From: Streptomyces misionensis
Lineage (GTDB): Bacteria; Actinomycetota; Actinomycetes; Streptomycetales; Streptomycetaceae
Reading direction: 5' to 3'
DNA length: 64,000 nt
Assembly: GCF_900104815.1 (NCBI RefSeq)
Contig: NZ_FNTD01000004.1
Location: 1,674,001 to 1,738,000 of the forward strand
Of this stretch, positions 1 to 8,558 are shown one piece after another; position 1 is the first letter of the stretch, and the number at the start of each line of letters is the position of its first letter. The position numbers were made by a program, and so were the translations under genes. The notes beneath the pieces are model-generated. The model did no database searches. It worked only from the letters and a program-made list of their open reading frames with translations, and was not told where the DNA came from.

Positions 1-199
1 ACTCGCTCATCATGAAGGCGACGATCTCGGGGGTCACCTTCTCGGCGGCGACGACGAGGTCGCCCTCGTTCTCCCGGTCCTCGTCGTCTACGACGACCAC
101 GGGCCGGCCGGCGGCGATGTCGGCGATGGCCTGTTCGACCGGGTCGAGCGCGAAGTCCTCCACCGGGAAGGGGTCGTACAGGGGGGTGGCCGGGCTCAT
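1..199 (-). CDS. ribBA: RibBA: DHBP synthase / GTP cyclohydrolase II, N-terminal part
   Basis: The window edge cuts this gene and only the first 66 residues are visible. They contain the [12 protein letters not shown] motif of 3,4-dihydroxy-2-butanone-4-phosphate synthase (about residues 43-54), which makes the four-carbon precursor of riboflavin from ribulose 5-phosphate. In actinomycetes this domain is normally fused to GTP cyclohydrolase II, but that half is off the window, so the bifunctional call is inference. The ATG at 199 overlaps the ribM stop in an ATGA, so the two are translationally coupled. The gene is third in the FMN-controlled operon. Confidence 0.9.
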   Translation of the reverse strand, partial: MSPATPLYDPFPVEDFALDPVEQAIADIAAGRPVVVVDDEDRENEGDLVVAAEKVTPEIVAFMMSE

Positions 200-837
200 G
201 CCGGTGCTCCTTCCAGAACGGGCCGCGTGCTCTTGCGCGAGCGCAGCCACCAGTCGCGCATGCCCCACAGGACGAGCGCGCCGTAGATGACGTAGACGAA
301 GCCGGAGAAGGCGTAGCCGTTGGCGAAGTTGAGGGGGACGCCGACGAGGTCGACGAGCAGCCAGGCGAACCAGAACTCGACCATGCCCTTGGCCTGGGCG
401 TACATCGCGACGACGGTGCCGACGAAGATGTAGGCGTCCGGCCAGGGGTCCCAGGAGAGCTTCGGGAACGCGGTGAACAGCAGGGCGACGGCGACGGTGC
501 CGACGGCGGCGGCGCCGACGAGGGCGGCCCGCTCGCGCCAGGTGGCGAACCGGGGGGAGATGTGGCCGTCGCCGGCCCCGCCCCGGCCGCGGTTCCACTG
601 CCAGAAGCCGTAGAGGGCGACCGCCATGACGACGGCCTGCTTGCCGGCGCTGCCGGTCAGGTGGCCGTAGAAGGCGGCGAAGAGGACGAGGCCGGAGACG
701 AACTGCACCGGCCAGCTCCACAGGGAGCGGCGCCAGCCGAAGACGAGGCCGATCAGGCCGAGGATGTTGCCGATCATGTCGGACCACAGGATGTGCTGTC
801 CGAACAGGGTGAACGCCTCGGAGTTGAGCGAGTTCAC
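196..837 (-). CDS. ribM: PnuC/RibM-type riboflavin transporter
   Basis: A 213-residue integral membrane protein of the PnuC family with about seven hydrophobic segments and the family's tryptophan-rich patches ([10 protein letters not shown] near 34-43; [10 protein letters not shown] in the C-terminal half). PnuC proteins take up nicotinamide riboside. The copies inside actinobacterial rib operons (RibM) have been shown to transport riboflavin, and placement between ribE and ribBA under an FMN riboswitch favours that role. The start is a GTG overlapping the ribE stop (GTGA), and the stop overlaps the ribBA ATG, so three genes are tightly coupled. Substrate specificity is inferred from context. 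Confidence 0.9.
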   Translation of the reverse strand: MNSLNSEAFTLFGQHILWSDMIGNILGLIGLVFGWRRSLWSWPVQFVSGLVLFAAFYGHLTGSAGKQAVVMAVALYGFWQWNRGRGGAGDGHISPRFATWRERAALVGAAAVGTVAVALLFTAFPKLSWDPWPDAYIFVGTVVAMYAQAKGMVEFWFAWLLVDLVGVPLNFANGYAFSGFVYVIYGALVLWGMRDWWLRSRKSTRPVLEGAPA

Positions 838-1439
838 CGGCCGTCCTCCCGTCCGGCCGCGAGCAGCCGCTCGACGTACTTGGCGATGACGTCCACCTCG
901 AGGTTGACCGGGTCGCCGGGCTGCTTCACACCGAGGGTGGTCAGAGCGAGGGTGGTGGGGATGAGGCTGACGGTGAAGTGGTCGGGGCCCGCGTCCACCA
1001 CGGTGAGGCTGATGCCGTCGACGGTGATGGAGCCCTTCTCGACCACGTAGCGGGCGAGGTCCGCGGGGAGCGAGATCTTGACGATCTCCCAGTTCTCGGA
1101 GACCTTGCGCTCCAGCACCTCCCCGGTGCCGTCGACATGGCCCTGGACGATGTGGCCGCCGAGGCGGGCGCCGACGGCGGTGGGGCGTTCGAGGTTGACG
1201 CGGGAGCCGACGGCGAGCGCGCCCAGGCTGGAGCGGTTCAGCGTCTCGGCCATGACGTCGGCGGTGAACTCGTCGCCCTCGTGGTCGACGACGGTGAGGC
1301 AGACTCCGTTCACGGCGATGGAGTCGCCGTGCCGGGCGCCCTCGGTGACGATGGGGCCGCGGAGCCGGAAACGGGAGGCGTCGCCGAGATTCTCGACGGC
1401 GGTGACTTCACCCAGCTCTTCGACGATTCCGGTGAACAC
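834..1439 (-). CDS. ribE: Riboflavin synthase, alpha subunit
   Basis: Encodes 201 residues beginning FTGIVEELG, the invariant N-terminus of riboflavin synthase, which dismutates two 6,7-dimethyl-8-ribityllumazines to riboflavin plus a pyrimidine. The two internally duplicated lumazine-binding barrels are visible: [11 protein letters not shown] in the first half and [11 protein letters not shown] in the second. The GTG start at 1439 is chosen because translation beginning there gives the family N-terminus and AGGAGG lies about 12 bases upstream. It is the first gene of the rib operon and is preceded by an FMN riboswitch and its terminator. Length matches the family. Confidence 0.95.
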   Translation of the reverse strand: MFTGIVEELGEVTAVENLGDASRFRLRGPIVTEGARHGDSIAVNGVCLTVVDHEGDEFTADVMAETLNRSSLGALAVGSRVNLERPTAVGARLGGHIVQGHVDGTGEVLERKVSENWEIVKISLPADLARYVVEKGSITVDGISLTVVDAGPDHFTVSLIPTTLALTTLGVKQPGDPVNLEVDVIAKYVERLLAAGREDGR

Positions 1440-1529
1440 TTCCCGGGTCCTCCTGCCTCGTGGCACGGACTCCGGGGCCTGTCGAAGACGACAGAATCTA
1501 CGGATGAGCACACATCGGGGGCGTCGCCG

Positions 1530-1558
1530 AAAAAGACCCGTCCGCATGCGGACGAGAC
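1530..1558 (-). terminator. Intrinsic terminator of the FMN riboswitch (expression platform)
   Basis: On the minus strand a perfect palindrome (1539-1554, CGTCCGCATGCGGACG) is extended by further pairs and followed at once by a run of five U. It lies between the riboswitch aptamer and the ribE start, where an attenuator belongs. FMN binding would be expected to favour this hairpin and stop transcription. The mechanism is inferred. U-tract terminators are uncommon in Streptomyces, which makes this one stand out. Confidence 0.7.
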
Positions 1559-1599
1559 CCGAGACGGCGGCGCGCACACGTGACGCGTGCCCGCCCGCC

Positions 1600-1727
1600 G
1601 CGCACTGCCTCCCATCCGGACTTTAACCGTCGGTCCAGGAATTTCACCTGGTCAACCGGTCGCTGGAGGCGACCGGGTCGCGGACTGTAACCGCCGGTTC
1701 GGACTTTCACCGACCCCGGAGTGCGCT
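1600..1727 (-). promoter_or_regulatory. FMN riboswitch (RFN element)
   Basis: Read on the minus strand, this stretch has the conserved RFN blocks in order: GGTCGGTGAAAGTCCGAACC, then CGGCGGT, a variable stem (GGTCGCC...), CAGGTGAAATTCCTGGACCGACGGT and AAAGTCCGGATGGGAGG, closed by a GCGCAC/GTGCGC P1 helix. RFN aptamers bind flavin mononucleotide and repress riboflavin synthesis or transport genes. It sits about 160 bases before ribE and controls the ribE-ribM-ribBA operon. Confidence 0.96.
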
Positions 1728-2063
1728 GCTTCTGGTACACGGCCAGTGTGCCACGCCCGGCGCCCGCCCCGACAGGGGGAGCGTGTGGGCTCGCTCACAG
1801 TGCGTGCTCCCGGGCTTGCGCGGGACGGCGCGGCCCCTCAAGTCCCCTGCTCGCGGCTCGGGTTGGTGGTGTCTTCCCCATTGACCGTAATGGTCTAGTC
1901 CTTTTAGGGTGCGGGCGGGCCCGGCGGCGGTGACGACGGCCCTTGCCCGCCGCCGGGCCGTCACGTCAGGGCGCGGAGCGTGTCACATTTCCCGTCCGCG
2001 TCCCGTCTCCCCCGGTACACGGCGCCCCGACCGGGGGCGCCCGGTCGGGAGGGACGAACGGGG
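1728..2063. other. Intergenic region between the rib operon and the SDR gene
   Basis: No coding region is supported here. It should contain the rib promoter (leftwards, upstream of the aptamer; I see no convincing -10/-35) and the promoter of the rightward SDR gene. The only recognisable elements are a candidate promoter at 1881-1910 and a DasR-type half-conserved site inside it. Confidence 0.5.
1881..1910 (+). promoter_or_regulatory. Candidate promoter with a dre-like operator between its boxes
   Basis: TTGACC (1881-1886) and TAGGGT (1905-1910), spaced 18 bases apart, resemble a HrdB-type promoter facing the SDR gene. Between them, TGGTCTAGTCCT (1891-1902) matches 10 of 12 positions of the published DasR-responsive element TGGTCTAGACCA. 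The SDR gene has no known link to chitin or GlcNAc metabolism, so the operator may be coincidental. Confidence 0.35.
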
Positions 2064-2804
2064 ATGACCACGATCCTGGTCACGGGGGGCACCGGCACGC
2101 TCGGACGGCACGTCACCGAGCGGCTGCGGTCGGACGGGCACGAGGTGCGGGCGCTCAGCCGGCACGCCCGGCCGTACGACGTCGATCTGCGCCGGGGCGG
2201 ACCCGCGCTGGACGCCGCGCTCACGGGCGTCCCGACGGTGGTGCACTGCGCGAGCAGCCCTCGGGGCGGTGACGAGGAGGCGGCCGAGCAGCTGATCGCG
2301 GCGGCGCGGCGGGCGGGGGTCGGCCACCTGGTGTACATCTCCATCGTCGGCGTGGACCAGGTGCCGTTCGGCTACTACCGGACCAAGTTCGCGGTGGAGC
2401 GGCGGATCGAGCGCTCGGGGCTCGGCTTCACCATCCTGCGCACGACCCGGTTCCACGACCTGCTCGCGTCGCTCTTCACGTCCCTGGCCACGTCACCGGT
2501 GCTGCCGCTGCCGGCCGGGGTCGCCGACCAGCCGGTGGAGGTGGCCGAAGTGGCGGACCGGCTGGCCGAGTTGGCGCTCGCGGCGCCGGCGGGCAGGGTC
2601 GCGGACCTGGGCGGCCCCGAGGTCCGCCCGCTGGACTCCCTGGCCCGCTCCTTCCTCCGCGCGACCGGCCGGCGCCGCGGGGTGGTGAACGTGCCGCTGG
2701 CCGGCAGGACGTACCGGGCCTTTCGCGCGGGGGGTCATCTGGTGCCGGAACGGGCCGTGGGCAGGGGGACGTTCGAGGAGTACCTGGCGCGACGGTCCGG
2801 GTGA
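2064..2804 (+). CDS. NAD(P)-binding SDR/NmrA-like family protein
   Basis: A 246-residue atypical short-chain dehydrogenase. The nucleotide-binding motif GGTGTLGRHV lies at residues 8-17, and VYISIVGVDQVPFGYYRTKFAVE carries the Tyr-x-x-x-Lys-like pair of the extended/atypical SDR fold. No substrate can be assigned; relatives include NADPH-sensing NmrA-like proteins and quinone reductases. The ATG at 2064 is preferred over upstream starts because the Rossmann strand begins right after it and GGGAGGGA lies about 14 bases before it. It converges with the ROK regulator, with a shared hairpin between the two. Confidence 0.8.
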   Translation: MTTILVTGGTGTLGRHVTERLRSDGHEVRALSRHARPYDVDLRRGGPALDAALTGVPTVVHCASSPRGGDEEAAEQLIAAARRAGVGHLVYISIVGVDQVPFGYYRTKFAVERRIERSGLGFTILRTTRFHDLLASLFTSLATSPVLPLPAGVADQPVEVAEVADRLAELALAAPAGRVADLGGPEVRPLDSLARSFLRATGRRRGVVNVPLAGRTYRAFRAGGHLVPERAVGRGTFEEYLARRSG

Positions 2805-2832
2805 GGGCGCCGTCACGGGCGGGACGGCGCCC
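2805..2832. terminator. Bidirectional hairpin between convergent genes
   Basis: Ten-base arms GGGCGCCGTC (2805-2814) and GACGGCGCCC (2823-2832) are separated by an 8-base loop. The hairpin sits directly after the SDR stop and covers the stop codon of the convergent ROK gene, so it can terminate both transcripts. There is no U-tract, as is usual in Streptomyces. Confidence 0.65.
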
Positions 2833-4252
2833 CGCTCCACAGTTCGTCCTGGGCCCGGTCGCGGGCCGTCAGCAGCGCGCCGCGCAGTACGGCGGAGCCG
2901 CCGAGCCCGCCGGCGCGGACCTCGGTGGGCAGGGGCGACAACCGGCCGAGCCGCTCGGCCACGAGAGCGGCGAGCACCTCGCCCCCGGCCCGCCCGACCT
3001 CCCCGCCGAGCACCACGCACCCGGGATCCAGCACGGCGACGACGGAGGCGGCACCGACGGCGACGCCGTCGGCCAGGGCGGCCAGAAAGCGCGCGCCGGC
3101 ACCACCCGTCCCGGCCGGCGGGGCACCCTCCGGCTTCGTTCCGCCGGAGGCCCGACCGGCCACGCCCTCCCCCGGCACGGGCCCGCCCCCCGCCGCCGAG
3201 GAGTCCGTCCCCGGCCCCGGCACCGGGCCCCCGGCGGGAACCGGCGCCCCTCGCCCCGTCCGCGCCCCCGCCTGCGCCATCCGCCCCGCCGACGCCTCCC
3301 CCGGCCATCCCTGCGCGGCCTCCTCGTCCGCGGCCGGCGCTCCCGTGGCCGACGCGCTCTCCACCGCCCCGCGCACCACCCACGCCGCGCCCGGGCCGTC
3401 GACCACGGCCGGTGTCGGCAGGCCGTGGGCGGCCGCCAGGGACAGGACGGCCGCGGCGCCCGCCAGGGCGTGGAAGCCGCCCGCGCAGTCGGTGGCGGAG
3501 GGAAGGCCGGACGTGCCGGGGACCGGCAGGAAGCCGATCTCGCCGGTGCCCCCGGAGGCACCGCGACGCAGGACGCCGTCGAGGACGACCGCCGCGCCGG
3601 TGCCGTGTCCGAGCCAGAGCAGGACGAAGGTGTCCCGGTCGCGGGCGGCGCCCTCGCGCTGCTCGGCCAGCGCGGCGAGGTTGGTCTCGTTCTCCACCGT
3701 GATCCGGGCCCCGGGCAGCCGTTCCTGGAGGGCGGCGGCCAGGCTGCGGTGCCAGGCCGGCAGGCCCGCGGAGTCGCGGAGGTCGCCGGTGGCCGGGTCG
3801 ATGAGGCCCGGCGCGCCGATGCCGACGGTGTGCAGCCGCTCCGCCCCCGCCTCCTTGGCCGCCCGCTCCACCGCGGCCACCACCCGCTCCACGGCGGGCC
3901 CGGTCCCCGCGCCCCGGTCGACCGGCACGGACGCCTCCGCGAGCACCCGCCCCACCAGGTCGGCGACCAGCACGACGACCCCGTCGGTGCGCACGTCGAG
4001 CGCGGCCAGGAAGGCGCCGTCGGCGACGATGCCGTAGAGCCGGGCGTTGGGCCCCCGGCGGGCCGCGCCGGACTCGCCGACGACCCTGATCAGTCCGGCG
4101 GCGGTGAGCCGCTCGACGAGGTCCGCGACCGTCGGCCGGGACAGCCCCGTCAGCTGTTTCAGCTGCCCCGCCGTCAGCGGGCCTCGCTCCTGCAAGAGCC
4201 CCAGGGCCAGCCGGTCGTTGATGGCCCTCGCGGTGCTGGGTGATGCGGGCAT
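2813..4252 (-). CDS. ROK-family transcriptional regulator with a proline/glycine/alanine-rich insertion
   Basis: 479 residues. An N-terminal winged helix (about 10-60, recognition segment LTGLSRPTVADLVERL) is followed by a ROK sugar-kinase-like domain with VENETNLAAL (187-196) and the GHGTGAAVV phosphate loop (216-224). Two oddities stand out. The usual ROK zinc motif with several cysteines is reduced to a single Cys256. About 80 residues of Pro/Gly/Ala-rich sequence (about 302-385) interrupt the C-terminal half. ROK regulators usually run near 400 residues, so the insertion accounts for the excess. The start at 4252 has GGGAGG 8 bases upstream. It is divergent from an MFS transporter that it may control. 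Ligand unknown. Confidence 0.88.
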   Translation of the reverse strand: MPASPSTARAINDRLALGLLQERGPLTAGQLKQLTGLSRPTVADLVERLTAAGLIRVVGESGAARRGPNARLYGIVADGAFLAALDVRTDGVVVLVADLVGRVLAEASVPVDRGAGTGPAVERVVAAVERAAKEAGAERLHTVGIGAPGLIDPATGDLRDSAGLPAWHRSLAAALQERLPGARITVENETNLAALAEQREGAARDRDTFVLLWLGHGTGAAVVLDGVLRRGASGGTGEIGFLPVPGTSGLPSATDCAGGFHALAGAAAVLSLAAAHGLPTPAVVDGPGAAWVVRGAVESASATGAPAADEEAAQGWPGEASAGRMAQAGARTGRGAPVPAGGPVPGPGTDSSAAGGGPVPGEGVAGRASGGTKPEGAPPAGTGGAGARFLAALADGVAVGAASVVAVLDPGCVVLGGEVGRAGGEVLAALVAERLGRLSPLPTEVRAGGLGGSAVLRGALLTARDRAQDELWSGAPSRP

Positions 4253-4328
4253 GGCGGGAATCCTCCCAGATCGGTTCCAGATCGGTTCCACGGGCCGGAC
4301 GCCAAGGCGCGACGCGATAAGAACTATC

Positions 4329-4349
4329 TATCAGGCAGGGTCCCTGATA
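4329..4349. promoter_or_regulatory. Inverted repeat, candidate ROK operator
   Basis: TATCAGG (4329-4335) and CCTGATA (4343-4349) form a perfect 7-base inverted repeat with a 7-base spacer. It lies in the 133-base divergent region between the ROK regulator and the MFS gene, about 40 bases before the latter's start. Centre-to-centre spacing and position suit a dimeric winged-helix repressor. Assignment to the neighbouring regulator is inference. Confidence 0.5.
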
Positions 4350-4385
4350 ATTTACGCCCGACGACTTCCGGGGAGGAGCACAGAC

Positions 4386-5588
4386 ATGAGTGACAAGGGC
4401 GAGGTGCGGCGCGCCCGGTACGCCGTGGCGGCCGTGTTCGCCGTACACGGTGCCGTGACCGGCTCCTTCGCGACCCGCGTGCCCTGGGTCCAGGACCACG
4501 CCTCGCTCAGCGCGGGCCGGCTGGGCTTCGCGCTGGCCTTCACCGCGCTCGGCGCCTCGTGCGCGATGCCGGTGGCGGGCCGGATCAGCCACCGCTTCGG
4601 CAGCCGTACGGCCCTGCGCGGGCTGCTCGCGCTGTGGACGCTCTCGCTGATCCTGCCGTCCCTGGCGCCGAACCTGCCCACCCTGTGCCTGGCGATGTTC
4701 ACCTACGGCGCCTGCGCGGGCATGTCCGACGTGGCGATGAACGCGCTCGGGGTCGAGGTCGAACGGCGGCTCGGCAAATCGATCATGTCGGGGCTGCACG
4801 GCATGTGGAGCGCGGGCGCGCTCACCGGCTCGGCGGCCGGCACGCTCGCCGCCCACCTCGGTGCGGACGCGCGCACCCACTTCCTGCTGGCCTCGGCCGT
4901 CCTCACGGTGCTCGGCCTGCTCGCCTGCTCCTGGGTGCTGGACCTACAGCCCACCGAGGACGAGGAGCCGCCGCCGCGGTTCGCGCTGCCGCCCCGCTCC
5001 GCGCTGCTGATCGGCATGATCGGCTTCTGCGCGGTGTTCGCGGAGGGGGCGAGCCTGGACTGGTCGGCGGTGTTCCTGCGCGACCGGCTGGACAGCTCGG
5101 CCGCGCTGGCGGCGGCGTCCACCACCGGGTTCATGCTCACGATGGCCGTGGCCAGGATCGCCGGAGACGCGGTGGTGAACCGGTTCGGCGCGGTGCGGAC
5201 GGTCCGCGCCGGCGGCGTCCTCGCGGTGCTCGGCGGACTGCTGGTGGTGGTCGCCGGGCAGCCGGCGGTGGCGATGGGCGGCTTCGCCCTGATGGGGCTC
5301 GGCATCGCGGTGGTCGTGCCGCTGTGCTTCGCCGCCGCCGGACACGCGGGACCCAACCCCAGCCAGGCCATCGCGGGTGTGGCGACCATCACCTACACCT
5401 CGGGGCTCGTCGCGCCCAGCCTGATCGGCGGGGTGGCCCAGGCGACCAGCCTGGTGGTCTCGTTCGGCGTGGTGACGGCGCTGGCGTGCGGGCTCGCGGT
5501 GTGCGCGGGAGTGCTGCGCAGCGCCGAGCGCGGGCCCGCGCGGGAGGTCAGTCCGCGGGCCGCAGCAGCTCCCGGGCAACGGCCCTGA
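4386..5588 (+). CDS. Major facilitator superfamily transporter
   Basis: 400 residues with about 12 hydrophobic segments, and the MFS motif-A-like loop GRISHRFGSRTALR after helix 2. The sequence resembles the YfkF/YbjJ-like group of MFS proteins often found beside ROK or GntR regulators. The substrate may be a sugar-like compound, given the divergent ROK gene, but nothing in the sequence fixes it. GGGGAGGAG lies 8 bases before the ATG. The 3' end overlaps the convergent thioesterase by 41 bases. Confidence 0.85.
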   Translation: MSDKGEVRRARYAVAAVFAVHGAVTGSFATRVPWVQDHASLSAGRLGFALAFTALGASCAMPVAGRISHRFGSRTALRGLLALWTLSLILPSLAPNLPTLCLAMFTYGACAGMSDVAMNALGVEVERRLGKSIMSGLHGMWSAGALTGSAAGTLAAHLGADARTHFLLASAVLTVLGLLACSWVLDLQPTEDEEPPPRFALPPRSALLIGMIGFCAVFAEGASLDWSAVFLRDRLDSSAALAAASTTGFMLTMAVARIAGDAVVNRFGAVRTVRAGGVLAVLGGLLVVVAGQPAVAMGGFALMGLGIAVVVPLCFAAAGHAGPNPSQAIAGVATITYTSGLVAPSLIGGVAQATSLVVSFGVVTALACGLAVCAGVLRSAERGPAREVSPRAAAAPGQRP

Positions 5589-6006
5589 AGCCCTCGCTCC
5601 ACGGCGCCGGGCGCAGGGTCGCCGCGTCCAGCCGGACCAGCACCCGGGCGCCCCGGGCGTAGGTCTCGGCGCCGTCGGCCGAGCAGAAGCGGAAGCCGTA
5701 GGTCAGCCCGGTGGTGCCGAGCCGGTCCAGCCACAGGTGCACGGCGTAGCGGCCGGGGCGTGTGACCGGCGCCTCATAACCGATGCGCAGCTCGCGCACC
5801 GCGTTGCAGGCGTCCCCGGCCGCCACCCAGTCGCCGTCGAAATGGATGCCGTGCTCGTGCCACAGCTCGGTCCAGGCGCGCTCGACCAGCAGCGGGTAGC
5901 GGGCGTTGTGCAGCAGTCCGAGCGCGTCGAGGTCGTCGAAATGGACGGTGACGGGGACCAGCCGGCCGTAGGAGACGGCGGGGGCGGGGGCGGCTTCGAC
6001 GGTCAC
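5548..6006 (-). CDS. 4HBT-family acyl-CoA thioesterase
   Basis: 152 residues with a hot-dog fold signature: HFDDLDALGLLHNARY (22-37) aligns with the catalytic-aspartate helix of 4-hydroxybenzoyl-CoA thioesterases (YbgC/FadM type). The histidine usually following the glycine is leucine here, but the Asp and Asn remain. It would hydrolyse an acyl-CoA; the chain is unknown. The GTG start at 6006 is supported by AGGAG 9-13 bases upstream and by the hot-dog alignment. The 3' end overlaps the convergent MFS gene. Confidence 0.82.
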   Translation of the reverse strand: MTVEAAPAPAVSYGRLVPVTVHFDDLDALGLLHNARYPLLVERAWTELWHEHGIHFDGDWVAAGDACNAVRELRIGYEAPVTRPGRYAVHLWLDRLGTTGLTYGFRFCSADGAETYARGARVLVRLDAATLRPAPWSEGFRAVARELLRPAD

Positions 6007-6208
6007 GGGTGGAGCTCCTGAGCGAGGCGAACGGGGTGGCACCCCTGGGCACGGCGGACATACTAAGCGACCGCTCAGCAAGCCCTCGCCGGGGCCCGGA
6101 CGGCGGGCGTGTGCTCGGGGTGGGTCGGCGACCAGCGACAATGGTGCGGATAGCCCTGCGGCTACCCCCGGTCACACACTCCCCCCGGCAAGAAAGCGAA
6201 ACCCCACC

Positions 6209-7600
6209 ATGGACCTCGGCGTGCGCTGGAAACTGCACGGTGACGGGCGCACGCCCGCGCCCGGAGCGGTGGTACGGCCCGACGAACGGCTGTCCTGGCC
6301 GCGGACGGTCGGCCTCGGCGCCCAGCACGTGGTCGCGATGTTCGGCGCCTCCTTCGTGGCGCCCGTGCTGATGGGCCTGGACCCCAACCTGGCGATCATG
6401 ATGTCCGGCATCGCCACGGTGATCTTCCTGCTGGCCACCCGGGGCCGGGTGCCCAGCTACCTCGGCTGCTCCCTGTCGTTCGTCGGGGTGGCCGCCGTCA
6501 TCCGCGCGCAGGGCGGTACGAGCGCGACGGTGACCGGCGCCACCCTCGCCGTCGGCGTCGTGCTGTTCCTGGTGGGGCTCGCGGTGCAGCGGTTCGGGGC
6601 CCGGATCATCCACGCCGCCATGCCGCCGATCGTCACCGGCGCCGTCGTCATGCTGATCGGCTTCAACCTGGCGCCGGTGACCGCGTCCACCTACTGGCCG
6701 CAGGACCAGTGGACGGCGATCCTCGTGATGCTCTTCACCGGACTCGCCGTGGTGTGCCTGCGCGGCTTCTGGTCCCGGATCGCGATCTTCCTCGGCCTGA
6801 TCTTCGGCTACGGCATCTCCTGGGTCTTCGACCGGGTCTTCGGCAAGATCCACTCCGTGGACGGCGGCGGCAAGCTCACCGACCACTGGCGCCTGGACCT
6901 CTCGGGCGTGTCCAAGGCGGACTGGATCGGGCTGCCGCACTTCCACGGGCCGTCCTTCCAGTGGTCGGCGATCCTGGTCGCGCTGCCGGTGGTGATCGCG
7001 CTGGTCGCGGAGAACGCGGGCCACGTCAAGGCGGTCGGCGAGATGACCGGCGACCCGCTGGACGACAAGCTGGGGACGGCGATCTCGGCCGACGGCGTCG
7101 CCTCCATGCTGTCCACGGCGGTCGGCGGCCCGCCGAACACCACGTACTCCGAGAACATCGGCGTGATGGCCGCGACCCGCGTCTACTCCACCGCCGCCTA
7201 CTGGGCCGCCGCCGGTTTCGCCCTGCTGTTCGGCCTCTGCCCGAAGTTCGGCGCCATCGTGGCCGCCATCCCGGGCGGTGTCCTCGGCGGCATCACCGTC
7301 ATCCTCTACGGCATGATCGGCCTGCTCGGCGCGCAGATCTGGCTCAACGCCAAGGTGGACCTGCGCAACCCGCTGAACCTGGTGCCGGCCGCCGCGGGCA
7401 TCATCATCGGCGTCGGCAACGTCAGCATGAAGTTCACGAGCAACTTCTCGCTCAGCGGCATCGCCCTCGGCACCGTGGTCGTCATCACCGGCTACCACGC
7501 CCTGCGCGCCTTCGCCCCGGCCCATCTGAAGAAGCAGGAACCCCTCCTGGACGAGGGCACGTCCACCTACGACCCGGGGACCCCGCGCACCGAGTCGTAG
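6209..7600 (+). CDS. NCS2 uracil/xanthine permease
   Basis: 463 residues with 12-14 membrane segments. Family motifs are visible: the GLGAQHVVAMFGASFVAPVL helix near residues 35-54, the substrate-site segment ALVAENAGHVKAVGE, and GGPPNTTYSENIGVMAATRV, the NCS2 signature region. It imports uracil or xanthine with a proton. Gln/His after GLGA and the Glu in VAENAGH fit the uracil (UraA/PyrP) branch better than xanthine. The ATG at 6209 is preceded by AAGAAAG. A strong hairpin follows. It is not linked to the pyr cluster 30 kb away. Confidence 0.9.
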   Translation: MDLGVRWKLHGDGRTPAPGAVVRPDERLSWPRTVGLGAQHVVAMFGASFVAPVLMGLDPNLAIMMSGIATVIFLLATRGRVPSYLGCSLSFVGVAAVIRAQGGTSATVTGATLAVGVVLFLVGLAVQRFGARIIHAAMPPIVTGAVVMLIGFNLAPVTASTYWPQDQWTAILVMLFTGLAVVCLRGFWSRIAIFLGLIFGYGISWVFDRVFGKIHSVDGGGKLTDHWRLDLSGVSKADWIGLPHFHGPSFQWSAILVALPVVIALVAENAGHVKAVGEMTGDPLDDKLGTAISADGVASMLSTAVGGPPNTTYSENIGVMAATRVYSTAAYWAAAGFALLFGLCPKFGAIVAAIPGGVLGGITVILYGMIGLLGAQIWLNAKVDLRNPLNLVPAAAGIIIGVGNVSMKFTSNFSLSGIALGTVVVITGYHALRAFAPAHLKKQEPLLDEGTSTYDPGTPRTES

Positions 7601-7627
7601 CGGGCCGCGTTCCCTCGTTCCGGCGAC

Positions 7628-7656
7628 CGCGCGGGCCGGTCGGCCCGGCCCGCGCG
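7628..7656 (+). terminator. Hairpin terminator after the NCS2 permease
   Basis: Twelve-base arms CGCGCGGGCCGG (7628-7639) and CCGGCCCGCGCG (7645-7656) close a 5-base loop, 28 bases after the permease stop and before the next ribosome-binding site. No U-tract. Confidence 0.7.
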
Positions 7657-7678
7657 CCGGAGCTGGGAGGCTGCGTCC

Positions 7679-8404
7679 ATGACGCAGCCGGAACAGGTCA
7701 CCTTCCCCGCGGCACGGGCCGGCACGACCGTCGACGCGGTCGTCGCCCGGATGCGTGCCCTCGACGCCGTCCTGCCCGAGCGGGACGGGGTCGCCGTGTT
7801 CAACCGCGTCTACCTCACCGTCACCGAGGAGATCGGCCGGCGCCTGCGCGGCGGGGAGTTCCCCGATCCCCGCGCGGCCACCGCGCTGGACGTGCGGTTC
7901 GCCGAGCGGTACCTGACCGCGGTGGACGCCGACGCGGCGGACCTGAGGCCGCCCGCCTGCTGGCGGCCGCTGTTCCAGCTGCGCCGCCATCCCGGGGTAC
8001 GGCCGCTCCAGTTCGCGCTGGCCGGTGTCAACGCACACGTCGGGCACGACCTCCCCCTCGCCGTGGTGGACGCCTGCCGGGCCGTCGGCTGCGAACCGGC
8101 CGATCTGGAGGACGAGTTCGAGCACGTGGGCGAGATCCTGGTGGTGCTGGAGGAACGGGTCCGCGAAGAGCTGATGCCGGGCCCCGATCTGCTCCAGCTC
8201 GCCGATCCGCTCACCCATCTCGTGGGGTCCTGGAGCCTGGAACGGGCCCGGGAGGCCGCCTGGGCGGCGGCCCGCGCGCTGTGGGCGCTGCGCCACCGCC
8301 CGGACATCGCCGGGGAGTTCACCGAACGGCTGGACGCGGTGGTCGGGCTCGCCGGCCGGATGCTGCTGACCCCGCTCGGCCACCGCACACCGCGGCCCCG
8401 CTGA
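7679..8404 (+). CDS. DUF5995 family protein
   Basis: 241 soluble residues with no signal peptide or membrane segment. The pattern FNRVYLTVTEEI near 41-52 and LAGVNAHVGHDLPLAVVDAC near 118-137 is what I recall of the DUF5995 family, a helical actinobacterial family of unknown function. The conserved histidines in NAHVGHD could bind metal, but that is speculation. GGGAGG lies a few bases before the ATG. Cotranscription with the permease is unlikely because of the hairpin between them. Confidence 0.75.
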   Translation: MTQPEQVTFPAARAGTTVDAVVARMRALDAVLPERDGVAVFNRVYLTVTEEIGRRLRGGEFPDPRAATALDVRFAERYLTAVDADAADLRPPACWRPLFQLRRHPGVRPLQFALAGVNAHVGHDLPLAVVDACRAVGCEPADLEDEFEHVGEILVVLEERVREELMPGPDLLQLADPLTHLVGSWSLERAREAAWAAARALWALRHRPDIAGEFTERLDAVVGLAGRMLLTPLGHRTPRPR

Positions 8405-8558
8405 CCCGCGCCCGGCGCACACCACGGCCCCCGCCGGTCCCCCTCCCCCGCCCGTCCGCCGCGGTGGCCCGAAATCGTCCCTGGCGCGCCCTCCCCGGAA
8501 CACCCTCGGTGCCATGGCACGTTGGCCGCGACGTACCCGAACGCGGAGGAGCAACGGC

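Noticed and set aside
2493..4880. Long minus-strand frame across the ROK gene
   Set aside because: Arg/Gly-rich shadow that crosses the divergent promoter and two real genes.
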